Below are positions 1-8,454 of a stretch of 64,000 nt of DNA, piece after piece (position 1 is the stretch's first letter; each line of letters starts with the position of its first letter). Source of the DNA: Granulicella cerasi (lineage in GTDB: Bacteria; Acidobacteriota; Terriglobia; Terriglobales; Acidobacteriaceae); assembly GCF_025685575.1 (NCBI RefSeq), contig NZ_JAGSYD010000003.1:124001-188000 (forward strand). The letters run 5' to 3'. The notes under the pieces are model-generated. The model saw only the letters and a program-made list of their open reading frames with translations. It did not search any database and was not told where the DNA came from. The position numbers were made by a program, and so were the translations under genes.

Positions 1-1
1 T

Positions 2-835
2 AGCAGCGCAAGCCTCTGCGCGCAGCAACCTGCGCCGCCTGCAGAAAAGCCCCTGCCCTCAGTCGATGAACTACTCAAAGCCGTCGAGAAACACGAAGCG
101 CGCGATGAGTCGCTGCTGCAGCTGTACACCTACCATATCCATCGAGTCGAAGAAGACTTCGACGGCAGCGAGGCCGTGAAGAAGACCGAGATCACCGACT
201 ACGAAAGCATCCCCATCGACGGCGTGCGTGTCCGCAAACTTGTGGGCAAGAACGGACACCCGCTCTCACCCCAGGACGCGACGAAGGCCAACGACGAGTT
301 CGACAAAGCGGTCGAAAAGGCCAAGAGTCAGCAAGCGAAGAACGAAGCCAGAAAGCAGGACGACCTCATCTCCGCCGCACGCATGTTGCAACTCGGCGAC
401 TTCACCCACGAGCGCCGCGTCGACCTCAACGGTCGCCCCACCATCGCGCTCGACTTCGCCGGCAAGAAGGCCGTCAAGGCCAACGGCATGTCCGAAAAAA
501 TCATGCAGGACCTCTACGGCACGGTTTGGATCGACGAAGAAGACCGCGTGCTCGCGCGCGTCGAAGGCCACTTTCGCGACGACTTCAAGCTCGGCTTCGG
601 CCTGCTCGCCGACATCCACAAAGGCTTGAACTTCACCATGGAACAGCAAAAGGTGAACGGCGAAGTCTGGCTACCGAAGTCCTACGGTGGCCAGGGCAAA
701 GCCAGCCTGGGCTGGCTCGTCTTCCGCATCCACGGCCGCGCCCGCGCCACCATCAGCGACTACCGCAAATACCGCACCAGCTCTCGCATCGTCTCCGTCG
801 ACGACCAACCCACCGATACACCTCCCCAGCCGTAA
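2..835 (+). CDS. Secreted lipoprotein-sorting-like protein, 5' partial
   Basis: The frame is open from the first bases of the window, so the true start lies upstream; 277 residues are visible. The visible part begins just after what looks like a signal-peptide end (Cys-Ala-Gln-Gln-Pro). A Lys/Glu-rich helical stretch is followed by a beta-rich half containing GTVWIDEEDRVLARVEGHF and a later EVWLPKSY. This resembles the N-terminal domain of the gene at 18656 and the gene at 45047, and the general pattern of outer-membrane lipoprotein-sorting (LolA/LolB-like) folds that handle lipids in the periplasm. The family assignment is inferred from pattern, not from a conserved catalytic motif. The gene ends at a strong hairpin shared with cspA on the other strand. 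Confidence 0.6.
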   Translation, partial: SSASLCAQQPAPPAEKPLPSVDELLKAVEKHEARDESLLQLYTYHIHRVEEDFDGSEAVKKTEITDYESIPIDGVRVRKLVGKNGHPLSPQDATKANDEFDKAVEKAKSQQAKNEARKQDDLISAARMLQLGDFTHERRVDLNGRPTIALDFAGKKAVKANGMSEKIMQDLYGTVWIDEEDRVLARVEGHFRDDFKLGFGLLADIHKGLNFTMEQQKVNGEVWLPKSYGGQGKASLGWLVFRIHGRARATISDYRKYRTSSRIVSVDDQPTDTPPQP

Positions 836-904
836 CCCCACGATCGGGTGCCCAGGTCTGTGACATGGGATCGCAGCCTGCATTATGACTTGATCGACAA
901 GAAA

Positions 905-932
905 AGAGGAGACAGCCGAAGCCGTCTCCTCT
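905..932. terminator. Bidirectional terminator between the first gene and cspA
   Basis: AGAGGAGAC (905-913) pairs perfectly with GTCTCCTCT (924-932). On the minus strand the stem is followed by a T-rich run, suiting cspA. On the plus strand CTTCT follows. Its position between two convergent genes fits a shared terminator. Confidence 0.75.
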
Positions 933-1013
933 CTTCTGAAGCAATCTTGTGCGATCGTTTCTGACCTCAAAAGTGCTGCAATTTGTCTTGCTCGTTTGTA
1001 TCGGCGTTACAGC

Positions 1014-1214
1014 TTACAGAGGCTGCACGTCCGAAGCCTGCCAGCCCTTGGGTCCCTTGACCACGTTGAACTGAACAGCCTGGCCTTCCTGAAGGCTCTT
1101 GAAACCGTTGGTGTTGATGGCCGAATAGTGCACGAATACGTCTTCACCATTCTGACGGCTGATGAAGCCAAAACCCTTGGCGTCGTTGAACCACTTAACT
1201 GTTCCCTGTTCCAT
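1014..1214 (-). CDS. cspA: Cold shock protein, CspA family
   Basis: This 66-residue protein is a single cold-shock (OB-fold) domain that binds single-stranded RNA and DNA and acts as an RNA chaperone. The RNP1 motif KGFGFI and RNP2-type motif DVFVHYSAI are both present, and [10 protein letters not shown] is the usual family N-terminus. That N-terminus decides the start at 1214, supported by AAGGA about 11 bases upstream; a longer in-frame start at 1256 would add residues unusual for the family. The gene is monocistronic with a strong terminator at 905-932. The roughly 150 bases between it and cmk would hold its promoter and 5' leader; cold-shock control through the leader is common in the family but cannot be shown here. 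Confidence 0.95.
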   Translation of the reverse strand: MEQGTVKWFNDAKGFGFISRQNGEDVFVHYSAINTNGFKSLQEGQAVQFNVVKGPKGWQASDVQPL

Positions 1215-1370
1215 AATCCGTGAAATCCTTGCTTGTGATTGTGACGCTGAACTCAAATCGGGGCTTCGGCTGCGTGGAGCTGCAGAAAACCAATCTGTTT
1301 CAAACGATGGGGAAATGTTAGCACGGGAGGCTAATTATCCACCGAAAAATTTAGATTTCTGCTTTTTGCC

Positions 1371-2108
1371 CTACGAATGGTGCAAACCTGCTGTAGCAAG
1401 GTGTTCGCGAACGATCGTCTCAGCCTTTTCCAGCACTTGCTCCAGCGTCAAACCGGTGGAATCGAGAATCACCGCGTCATCCGCAGGTTTCAGGGGCGAG
1501 TCAGCACGGTTACGATCGCGTTCATCACGCTCTTTCAGCTCTTTTACCAGCGATTCTTCCGTAACCTTCGCGTCATCAGACCCAGTCTGCTTGTAGCGAC
1601 GGTTGCCGCGCACTTCCGGCGCCGCATCAAGGAAAATCTTCACCTCAGCGTCGGGGAAAACCACCGTGCCGATGTCGCGGCCTTCCATCACCACGCCGCC
1701 CGAATTGCCGAGCGCGCGCTGCTGGTCAACCATCCACACCCGGATCGGCGGATGAACGCTGATCTTCGAAGCAGCCGCCGTCACATCACCATCGCGAACA
1801 CGACGCGACACATCCACGCCATCCAGCAGAACGCGATTGCCTTCCAGTTGCGGCTCGAGCTTGATCGTCGTGCGCGTCGCCAGTTGCAACATCTCGTCGG
1901 CGTCGGCGAAGTCGAGATCGTTGTCGATCGCCTTCAGCGCCAGCGCGCGATACATCGCGCCCGTTTCCAGGTTCAGAAACCCGAAACGACGCGCCAGGTG
2001 CGCGGCCATCGTGCTCTTGCCAGCACCTGCCGGACCGTCAATCGCAACCACGGGGCGCTCGCGACGAGCCGCCCCCGTGGAATTCTTCTGCTCAGATTCA
2101 ACGTGCAT
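1371..2108 (-). CDS. cmk: Cytidylate kinase
   Basis: Cytidylate kinase phosphorylates CMP/dCMP with ATP in the cytoplasm, feeding CTP and dCTP synthesis. The P-loop GPAGAGKST lies near residue 25, followed by the NMP-binding region (LETGAMYRALAL) and EGRDIGTVVFPDA. The length of 245 residues is slightly above the usual 220-230 because of a hydrophilic N-terminal extension of about 18 residues. The start lies 11 bases after the stop of the upstream repeat protein (2120), so the two are probably co-transcribed and perhaps translationally coupled. GGGGAG in the 3' end of that gene may serve as ribosome binding site, at a long spacing. Confidence 0.93.
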   Translation of the reverse strand: MHVESEQKNSTGAARRERPVVAIDGPAGAGKSTMAAHLARRFGFLNLETGAMYRALALKAIDNDLDFADADEMLQLATRTTIKLEPQLEGNRVLLDGVDVSRRVRDGDVTAAASKISVHPPIRVWMVDQQRALGNSGGVVMEGRDIGTVVFPDAEVKIFLDAAPEVRGNRRYKQTGSDDAKVTEESLVKELKERDERDRNRADSPLKPADDAVILDSTGLTLEQVLEKAETIVREHLATAGLHHS

Positions 2109-2119
2109 CGCGAGCTACT

Positions 2120-4399
2120 TTACTCCCCGCTACCCGGTCTTGGCTTGCGCGGACCGAAATTTTTCGGACCACCCTTGAAGCCACCCGGCTTCGAACCGAA
2201 CCCGCCGCCAGACTTACCCTTGAAGCCGCCGGGCTTGGAACCAAACCCACCCTCGCGCTTCGGTCCACCGAACTTGCGATCGCCTCCCGCAAAGGGCTTA
2301 CGATCACCACCGGCAAAAGGCTTGCGGTCGCCGCCGCTGAACGGACGGCGCGGACGCTCATCTCCACCCTCGCGAGGCGTAAACGGGCGACGCTCACCAC
2401 CTTCGCGCGGAGCGAACGGCTTACGATCTCCAAACGACTTACGCTCGCCAAACGGCTTGCGGTCCCCGAAGGGCTTGCGGTCGCCACCACCGCTGTACGG
2501 GCGGCGCTCGCCGCCTTCGCGCGGAGCGAAGGGCTTGCGGTCCCCAAACGACTTGCGCTCACCGAAGGGCTTGCGGTCTCCGCCACCGCTGTACGGGCGG
2601 CGCTCGCCGCCTTCACGCGGAGCATACGGGCGACGCGGACGGTCATCTCCCCCCTCACGCGGCGTGAACGGACGACGCTCACCAAACGGCTTACGATCGC
2701 CGAACGACTTGCGCTCGCCACCGAACGGGCGCGACGGACGGTCGCCACCTTCTCGAGGCGTAAACGGACGACGCGGACGGTCGTCTCCGCCTTCGCGCGG
2801 GGTGAACGGGCGACGCTCGCCAAACGGCTTGCGGTCACCAAACGACTTACGCTCGCCGAACGGCTTGCGGTCACCGCCACCGCTGTACGGACGGCGTTCG
2901 CCGCCTTCACGCGGAGCGTACGGGCGACGCGGACGGTCATCCCCACCCTCGCGCGGCGTGAACGTGCGGCGCTCGCCAAACGGCTTACGGTCGCCGAACG
3001 ACTTGCGCTCGCCACCGAACGGACGCGACGGACGGTCGCCACCTTCGCGAGGCGTAAACGGACGACGCGGACGGTCGTCTCCGCCTTCACGCGGGGTGAA
3101 CGGGCGACGCTCGCCGAAGGGCTTGCGGTCACCAAACGGCTTGCGGTCGCCAAACGACTTACGCTCGCCGAAGGGCTTGCGCTCGCCAAACGGACGCGAC
3201 GGACGGTCTCCGCCTTCATGCGGCGTAAACGGACGGCGCGGACGCTCTTCCCCGTCCTCGCGACGCGGGCGGCGCTCTTCATCCCAGGGCTTGTTGAACT
3301 CAGGCTTGGCTTCGCCCTCAGCGCGGCGCGAGAACGGACGACGCTCGCGATCGTTGCGCGGCTCAAACGAGCCCGCAGGCTTGCGCTGGAATCCGCCACG
3401 GCCTTCGCTGGCCCCACCTTCGCGCTCGAACTTGCGAATACGGCCCGGCTCGGGCATTTCCGTCTCGGAGAAGCGCACCGGCGGCGCTGCAATCTCCGCG
3501 GCGATCTCTTCTTCGGTCTTCGGAGCAGCGGCCACTTCCGGGAACACCGGCAGGCTGCCTGAAACGTACAGATACTCCGTGCCGCTCAACACGGTCGGCT
3601 CCAGCTCACGCGCCGAACGCAGCGCACCCACCACTTCGCGTACGCGCGAACGCGCCGTCAACGGCGAAAGGAACGCTTCAATCTCATCCACCGTCGCGGC
3701 AATGGTCTGCTCGAAGAACATCGAGATCAGGCCCGACATCGCGGTCGGCTGGCCGGCGTTCACGCCAGCCTTAATCTGCTTGGTGAAGCGGCGCGTGGTC
3801 AGCTCCCACATCGTCGCGCCATCGCCCTGTGCCAGCAGCGGAATCACGCGGAGCAACTGCCAGAGTTCGCTCAAAGCGCGAATCACAGCCGTCTCCGTCA
3901 CTTCGCGGCCCAGCTCGTTGGCGAGCTCAGCAGCGGTCATCGCCTCGCCGCGTGCCGTCAACGCCTCATAGGCGCTCAGCGCCAGCGGCGAAACCTTCAC
4001 CGCGCCCGAGGTCGACGGAGCCTGCTTCCAGCTCTTGTCGCCGCGCAGCGTGAAGATGTACTTGAACGCCGGGAGCGAAACGATAAAGTCCGGCAGGTCA
4101 CCAGCAACACCCGTCAGGTTCAGCGGCAGCGCGGCACCATCGGCCACCAGGCGTGCCACCAGGTCGCGTGCAATCTGCGACTGCGCCATCGTCGGCGCTT
4201 CATTCTTCTCACCCAGTGTGGCTTCCACCAGGGTCGGCGCATGCAGGCCGAACTTCTGCGGAGCAAAGGCTACCAGCCCGAAATGCTCCAAAAACTCGCG
4301 TGCCGCTTCGAGCGTAAGGACCGGCTCGCCGGCTTGACGCCACAAAGGGATTCGCGCAGCGGCAAGCTGCGCCTCATTAAACTGCTGTACTGTAGCCAA
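2120..4399 (-). CDS. Protein with globular N-domain and long RPF/DRKPF repeat tail
   Basis: The protein has about 759 residues. Residues 1 to about 320 look globular, with segments such as AAELANELGREVTETAVIRAL and REVVGALRSAREL that suggest winged-helix character; I do not recognise the family with certainty. From about residue 340 the sequence is low-complexity and strongly basic, built from FGERKSFGDRKPFGERRPF, GGDDRPRRPFTPREGG and GGERRPYSGGGDRKPF modules. It ends in a GGFGSKPGGFKG tail. Such Arg/Gly/Phe tails are typical of disordered RNA-binding regions of bacterial helicases and pseudouridine synthases, so nucleic-acid binding is an inference. Start: TTG at 4399 with GGAAGGAA seven bases upstream; an earlier frame opening at 4477 has no such site. 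It lies between mutL and cmk. Confidence 0.75.
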   Translation of the reverse strand: MATVQQFNEAQLAAARIPLWRQAGEPVLTLEAAREFLEHFGLVAFAPQKFGLHAPTLVEATLGEKNEAPTMAQSQIARDLVARLVADGAALPLNLTGVAGDLPDFIVSLPAFKYIFTLRGDKSWKQAPSTSGAVKVSPLALSAYEALTARGEAMTAAELANELGREVTETAVIRALSELWQLLRVIPLLAQGDGATMWELTTRRFTKQIKAGVNAGQPTAMSGLISMFFEQTIAATVDEIEAFLSPLTARSRVREVVGALRSARELEPTVLSGTEYLYVSGSLPVFPEVAAAPKTEEEIAAEIAAPPVRFSETEMPEPGRIRKFEREGGASEGRGGFQRKPAGSFEPRNDRERRPFSRRAEGEAKPEFNKPWDEERRPRREDGEERPRRPFTPHEGGDRPSRPFGERKPFGERKSFGDRKPFGDRKPFGERRPFTPREGGDDRPRRPFTPREGGDRPSRPFGGERKSFGDRKPFGERRTFTPREGGDDRPRRPYAPREGGERRPYSGGGDRKPFGERKSFGDRKPFGERRPFTPREGGDDRPRRPFTPREGGDRPSRPFGGERKSFGDRKPFGERRPFTPREGGDDRPRRPYAPREGGERRPYSGGGDRKPFGERKSFGDRKPFAPREGGERRPYSGGGDRKPFGDRKPFGERKSFGDRKPFAPREGGERRPFTPREGGDERPRRPFSGGDRKPFAGGDRKPFAGGDRKFGGPKREGGFGSKPGGFKGKSGGGFGSKPGGFKGGPKNFGPRKPRPGSGE
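2531..3118. repeat. 294-bp tandem duplication inside the repeat-protein gene
   Basis: Two adjacent 294-base blocks, 2531-2824 and 2825-3118, encode the same 98 residues with only one amino-acid difference (Thr in one copy, Pro in the other at the same FGERR(T/P)F site). Both block ends fall on the same codon position. The block is itself made of smaller DRKPF/REGG modules, so the duplication is a higher-order repeat. Confidence 0.9.
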
Positions 4400-4477
4400 A
4401 ACTCGGTTCCTTCCGAAAAAACGTCGCCGGTCAGCGTGGGGAGGCCGACCTCGTACGACGCGCAAGACGTGGCGCAA

Positions 4478-6424
4478 CTAGATGCGCTGGAACGCCCGCT
4501 GAATGTCCTTCATAGAATACCGCAAAGCGATCGGTCTACCGTGCGGACAGCTCGTTGGATGTGCAGTCTTACCCAACTCTGACAAAAGCCAGGCCATCTT
4601 CGACGGCTCCAGCGGCATATTTACCTTGATCGCCGCGTGGCAGGCGATCGACGCCGCAATGCGCGTGCGCCGCAGCTCTTCGTTCTCTACCTGAGCCGTT
4701 TTCTCCGTACTCCCCAGCACTTCCTCGAGCATCAGCTCGAGTTCCTTGCCCTGCAGGCCCACCGGCGTCGCCTTCACCGCCAGCGTGCGCGGACCAAACG
4801 GCTCGGCCTCGATACCATTGCGGCCCAGCTCTTCGGCAATCTCCGCAAAGCGCACCATCTGCTCAGGCATCAGGTCCACCAGCACCGGCATCAGCAGACG
4901 CTGACGCTGCACCGCCTCCACCTGCCGCTCGCGCAGAATTTTCTCAAACAGCACGCGCTCATGCGCCACATGCTGATCGACGATCCACAACCCCTCTTCG
5001 TTCGTGGCCAGAATGAACGAGTCCCGCAGCTGCCCCAGCGGACGCAACGACGCAAGATTGTTCAACGTCGGCTGTTCGGCTTCGCTTTCGGCAACCGCCG
5101 CCGCAACCGAACCGTCCCCGTAGCCCACAGGCATCGTGCCCTCGAAGCTGAGACGCCCTGGCGAAGGCGGCACCACACGCTCGCGCAGATCGAACGGCGC
5201 CACATCGCCCGGCTCAATCATCTCGCTCTGCTGCGCCACATGCAGGCCGTCCATCGGCTGCATCATCGGCTGGTCGATTCCCGGCAGCGGACTCACATCC
5301 ACCGTCAGCGACATGCCCGCCGTCGGCGCTGCGTGCAGCGCCTGGTAGAAGCTTGCCGCAGGCCGCGCATTCATCAGCGCCGTGCGTACGGAGTCGCGCA
5401 CGAAGTCATGCACAAATGCGTTCTGCCGGAAGCGCACCTCGGTCTTCGCCGGATGCACGTTTACGTCAACCTCTGCCGGCGGCATCTCGAGAAACAGCAG
5501 CACCACCGGGAACGACGTCGGCGGAATGATGTTGCGATACGCCTCCGTCAGAGCATGAAGGATGAGTCGATCGCGGATCAAACGCCCGTTCGCAAATACA
5601 TACACCGAGTTGCGATTAAGCTTCTGCAGCTCCGGCTTCGACACGAAACCCGTAATGCGCATCGCACCCGGCTCCGGCGCTTCGTAATCCTCAGGCCGCT
5701 TCCACGGCGGCAACTCCGGCAAGCCCGCGCGCGCAAAATCCTGCTCGGCCGCGACAGGAATCATCGCCTCGAACGCATCGCGCCCGAGTATCTGAAACAG
5801 CCTCTCGCCTGCGTCCGCCACAGCAGGCGCAACGAGCAACGACTGCGTCGCCGAGTGCAACTCAAAGTGCTTCTGCGGATGCGCCAGCGCATAGTGCGTC
5901 ACCAACGCCGCAACGTGCCCAAGCTCCGTTTGCTCGGAGCGCATGAACTTCTTGCGCGCCGGAGTATTGAAGAAGAGATCCCGCACCGAAAGCGTCGTGC
6001 CCGCAGGCAAACCCGCATCTTCCACGCGCAGCATGTTGCCGCCGTTGATCTCAACCACGGTGCCGACTTCATCGTCCGGAGCACGCGTCTCTAACTGCAC
6101 ACGTGCCACAGAAGCAATCGACGGCAACGCTTCGCCACGGAAGCCGAGCGTCGCAATCGTCAGCAGATCATCGCTTGAACGCAGCTTCGAAGTAGCATGT
6201 CGCTCAAAGGCCAGCAACGCATCGTCGCGCCCCATACCGTGGCCGTTGTCGGCAATGCGAATGAGCTTGCGCCCGCCGCCCTCCACCTCAATGCGAATGC
6301 GCGTCGAACCCGCATCGAGCGAGTTCTCGAGCAGCTCCTTCACCACAGACGCGGGACGCTCCACGACTTCACCAGCAGCAATTTGATTAGCGACTTGGTC
6401 GGAGAGAACTTTGATGCGGCCCAT
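4478..6424 (-). CDS. mutL: DNA mismatch repair protein MutL
   Basis: MutL couples MutS mismatch recognition to downstream strand removal. The GHKL ATPase motifs are clear: ELLENSLDAGS (motif I), DNGHGM (motif II) and TLGFRGEALPSIASV (motif III), then the transducer domain with VDVNVHPAKTEVRF. The C-terminal dimerisation domain includes DQHVAHERVLFE and a final HPTSCPHGRP. DQHVAHERVLFE corresponds to the DQHA(X)2E(X)4E endonuclease region of MutL proteins from bacteria lacking MutH (aligned by eye), so nicking activity is likely. The length of 648 residues is normal. MGRIKVL is the usual family start. Immediately upstream lies an inverted repeat (6427-6458) of a small inserted unit. Confidence 0.96.
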   Translation of the reverse strand: MGRIKVLSDQVANQIAAGEVVERPASVVKELLENSLDAGSTRIRIEVEGGGRKLIRIADNGHGMGRDDALLAFERHATSKLRSSDDLLTIATLGFRGEALPSIASVARVQLETRAPDDEVGTVVEINGGNMLRVEDAGLPAGTTLSVRDLFFNTPARKKFMRSEQTELGHVAALVTHYALAHPQKHFELHSATQSLLVAPAVADAGERLFQILGRDAFEAMIPVAAEQDFARAGLPELPPWKRPEDYEAPEPGAMRITGFVSKPELQKLNRNSVYVFANGRLIRDRLILHALTEAYRNIIPPTSFPVVLLFLEMPPAEVDVNVHPAKTEVRFRQNAFVHDFVRDSVRTALMNARPAASFYQALHAAPTAGMSLTVDVSPLPGIDQPMMQPMDGLHVAQQSEMIEPGDVAPFDLRERVVPPSPGRLSFEGTMPVGYGDGSVAAAVAESEAEQPTLNNLASLRPLGQLRDSFILATNEEGLWIVDQHVAHERVLFEKILRERQVEAVQRQRLLMPVLVDLMPEQMVRFAEIAEELGRNGIEAEPFGPRTLAVKATPVGLQGKELELMLEEVLGSTEKTAQVENEELRRTRIAASIACHAAIKVNMPLEPSKMAWLLSELGKTAHPTSCPHGRPIALRYSMKDIQRAFQRI

Positions 6425-6426
6425 GC

Positions 6427-6458
6427 TTAGAGATTAGATATCAGAGATAAGAGATTAG
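6427..6458. repeat. Left inverted repeat bounding the four-helix-bundle gene
   Basis: This 32-base sequence begins TTAGAGATTAGATATCAGAG. Its partner at 6907-6938 is the reverse complement with about 27 of 32 positions matching. It starts two bases beyond the mutL start codon. Confidence 0.8.
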
Positions 6459-6487
6459 TGTGGGAAACAGGTCAAGAACTGACAGGC

Positions 6488-6880
6488 CTACTCTGATACC
6501 GACGAGGGTGAAGTCGTCCCTCGCGCCTTCAAGGTGTTGAGCGTGGCGAAAAGCATACGGTTGATCTCGCTACAACACTGCTCGCAGACCGTGATCTTGT
6601 CGGCTGTGCCGAGGCCGAGGTCAGCTGCGAGGATCAGCTGCGACTCAACCTCAAACACCGACCCTCGAGCGATGGAAAGAAAGTGCATGAGTTGCAGACG
6701 CGATCCACGACCATGCCCTTCCGCGATATTGCTCATCACGGAAACAGCGGCCCTGCGCAACTGGCTCGTCATGCCATAAAGTTCTTCGCGCGGAAAATCG
6801 CGCGTCAACTCATAGACACTCCTTGCCAGTTCACGGGACCGCTGCCAAACAATCAAATCTCGAAACGAACGAACCTTCAA
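6488..6880 (-). CDS. Four-helix bundle protein (S23/IVP family)
   Basis: The 130-residue protein matches the four-helix-bundle family first described from intervening sequences of spirochaete 23S rRNA and related to the Avd accessory protein of diversity-generating retroelements. Family features visible are FRDLIVWQRSREL at the N-terminus, FPREELYGMTSQLRRAAVSV, and SNIAEGHGRGS followed by FLSIARGSVFEVESQL. The start is TTG at 6880, preceded by GGAGAGG at eight bases. The molecular function of stand-alone members is unknown. The gene is tightly enclosed by a near-perfect 32-base inverted repeat (6427-6458 and 6907-6938), separating mutL from pyk. No reverse transcriptase is nearby, so a retroelement role is not supported. 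Confidence 0.88.
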   Translation of the reverse strand: MKVRSFRDLIVWQRSRELARSVYELTRDFPREELYGMTSQLRRAAVSVMSNIAEGHGRGSRLQLMHFLSIARGSVFEVESQLILAADLGLGTADKITVCEQCCSEINRMLFATLNTLKARGTTSPSSVSE

Positions 6881-6906
6881 TGCCGAAACCTCTCCGCGGG
6901 CATCTT

Positions 6907-6938
6907 CCGATCTCTTATTTCTGATCTCTGATCTCTAA
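6907..6938. repeat. Right inverted repeat bounding the four-helix-bundle gene
   Basis: This is the reverse-complement partner of 6427-6458, about 27 of 32 positions identical, ending two bases before the pyk stop codon. Together the repeats delimit a 512-base unit. Confidence 0.8.
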
Positions 6939-6940
6939 AC

Positions 6941-8404
6941 CTACTTACGATCGCCCACCAGATGCAGGCGCATGAAGTTCGTCGCGCCCGACTTCGTCGC
7001 CGTTCCGGCCACGATGCCCAGCACTTCCTTTGGCTTCACGAAACCCTCAGTCTCGAGAATGTCTTCGGCCATGTTCACCAGACCATCCGTGCCCTCGAAG
7101 CGCTGGCAGGTGATCGGGAATGTGCCCCAGAGCAGCATGTTGCGATTCGTCACCGTATCAAACGGCGAGAGCGCCACAATCGGAGCCGCCGGACGATACT
7201 TCGACAGCAGACGCGCAGTGTTGCCGCTCTCCGTGAAGATCGCAATCGCAGCCAGATCCACTTCCTCAGCCGAGTGCGCCATCGACTCGCAGATCGTCTC
7301 CGGGATCGACAACTTCGCGCGCTTCACCGGCAGTACCGGAGCCTTCGGCTCCTGGCGAATCTGCTCTTCCGTCTCGGTCACGATCTTCGCCATCATGGCA
7401 ATCGCTTCCACCGGATACTTGCCCGCCGCGCTCTCTGCCGAAAGCATCACGGCGTCGGTGCCGTCATACACAGCGTTCGCCACGTCCGACGCTTCTGCAC
7501 GCGTGGGGCGCGGGTTTTCGATCATCGACTCCAGCATCTGCGTCGCCGTGATCACCGGCTTGCGCCACGCGGCGCAGCGGCGGATGATGTGCTTCTGAAT
7601 CGCAGGAACCTTCTCCGGCGGAACCTCCACGCCGAGATCGCCACGCGCGACCATGATGCCGTCCGTCGCTTCCAGAATCGACTCAAGATGGTCCACAGCC
7701 TGCGGCTTCTCGAGCTTCGCAATCACCCACGCATCCGAACCCAGCTGCGCGATGCGCGACTTCACATAGCGCACGTCATCGGCGGTCTGCACGAACGACA
7801 CTGCGACCGCGTCGCACTCCTGCTTGATACAAAATTCGAGGTCGATCTCGTCCTTCTCCGTCAGCGACGGCACCTTCACATTGATGCCGGGCAGGTTGAT
7901 GCCCTTCTTCTCGCCGAGGTAGCCGCCGTTGATGATCTCCGTCACCACGTCCGCGCCCTTGAGCTCGACCACGCGCAGTTCGATCAAGCCATCGGAAAGC
8001 AAAATCTGATCGCCAGGCGTCAGGTTCTCCGCCAGCGTCGTGAACACCGTGCTCACACGCTCGGCCGTGCCTTCAATCTGCTCCGGCGTAATCGTGAGGT
8101 GCTGCCCCGCGACCAGCATGACAGGGATGTGGTCCACCAGCACGCCCGTGCGGATCTTCGGTCCCTGCAGGTCGGCGAGGATGCAGATGGGCTTGCCCTC
8201 TTCCTTCGACACCGTGCGAACCATCTGGATCAGCTCGGCCTTCTGCTCATGCGAGCCGTGCGAAAAGTTCAGACGGGCAACATCCAGACCAGCGCGAACC
8301 AGTTGGCGGAAGATCTCCGGCGTGCTCGAAGCCGGTCCCAGCGTCGCCACAATCTTGGCTCGACGCGAGCCTCCCTGATTTACCCACTGCTTGCTTGCGG
8401 TCAT
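6941..8404 (-). CDS. pyk: Pyruvate kinase
   Basis: Pyruvate kinase converts phosphoenolpyruvate and ADP to pyruvate and ATP, the last step of glycolysis. Visible motifs are KIVATLGPASS, ARLNFSHGSHEQK, the catalytic-lysine segment WVIAKLEKPQAVDHL, the metal-binding EATDGIMVARGDLGVEVP, and MLSAESAAGKYPVEA. A C-terminal domain follows (TESGNTARLLSKYRPAAPI) for allosteric control. The start at 8404 (MTASKQ) gives 487 residues, normal for the family, with AAAGGG about nine bases upstream. An alternative start at 8449 lacks a ribosome binding site. It shares orientation with the YihY gene upstream, 50 bases away. Confidence 0.95.
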   Translation of the reverse strand: MTASKQWVNQGGSRRAKIVATLGPASSTPEIFRQLVRAGLDVARLNFSHGSHEQKAELIQMVRTVSKEEGKPICILADLQGPKIRTGVLVDHIPVMLVAGQHLTITPEQIEGTAERVSTVFTTLAENLTPGDQILLSDGLIELRVVELKGADVVTEIINGGYLGEKKGINLPGINVKVPSLTEKDEIDLEFCIKQECDAVAVSFVQTADDVRYVKSRIAQLGSDAWVIAKLEKPQAVDHLESILEATDGIMVARGDLGVEVPPEKVPAIQKHIIRRCAAWRKPVITATQMLESMIENPRPTRAEASDVANAVYDGTDAVMLSAESAAGKYPVEAIAMMAKIVTETEEQIRQEPKAPVLPVKRAKLSIPETICESMAHSAEEVDLAAIAIFTESGNTARLLSKYRPAAPIVALSPFDTVTNRNMLLWGTFPITCQRFEGTDGLVNMAEDILETEGFVKPKEVLGIVAGTATKSGATNFMRLHLVGDRK

Positions 8405-8454
8405 TTCGTATGCCCTTTGGAAAAAATATTCAGCCTGCCCATCGTACAAGCCTG

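Noticed and set aside
2200..3300. Dense periodic repeats resembling a CRISPR-like array
   Set aside because: The periodicity is in codon frame of one long coding gene, unit sizes vary, and there are no unique spacers or cas genes.
2098..3492. A 464-codon Ala/Ser/Arg-rich minus-strand frame
   Set aside because: It is an out-of-frame reading of the repeat tail with no start signal and no globular pattern.
1377..3971. An 864-codon open frame on the plus strand opposite the repeat-protein gene and cmk
   Set aside because: It is the antisense of two real genes; its repeated RSPP/NGLRSP content mirrors the minus-strand repeats, and cmk on the other strand is unmistakable.
6488..6880. Accessory protein of a diversity-generating retroelement
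   Set aside because: No reverse transcriptase, template/variable repeats or target gene are nearby; only the fold family is shared.
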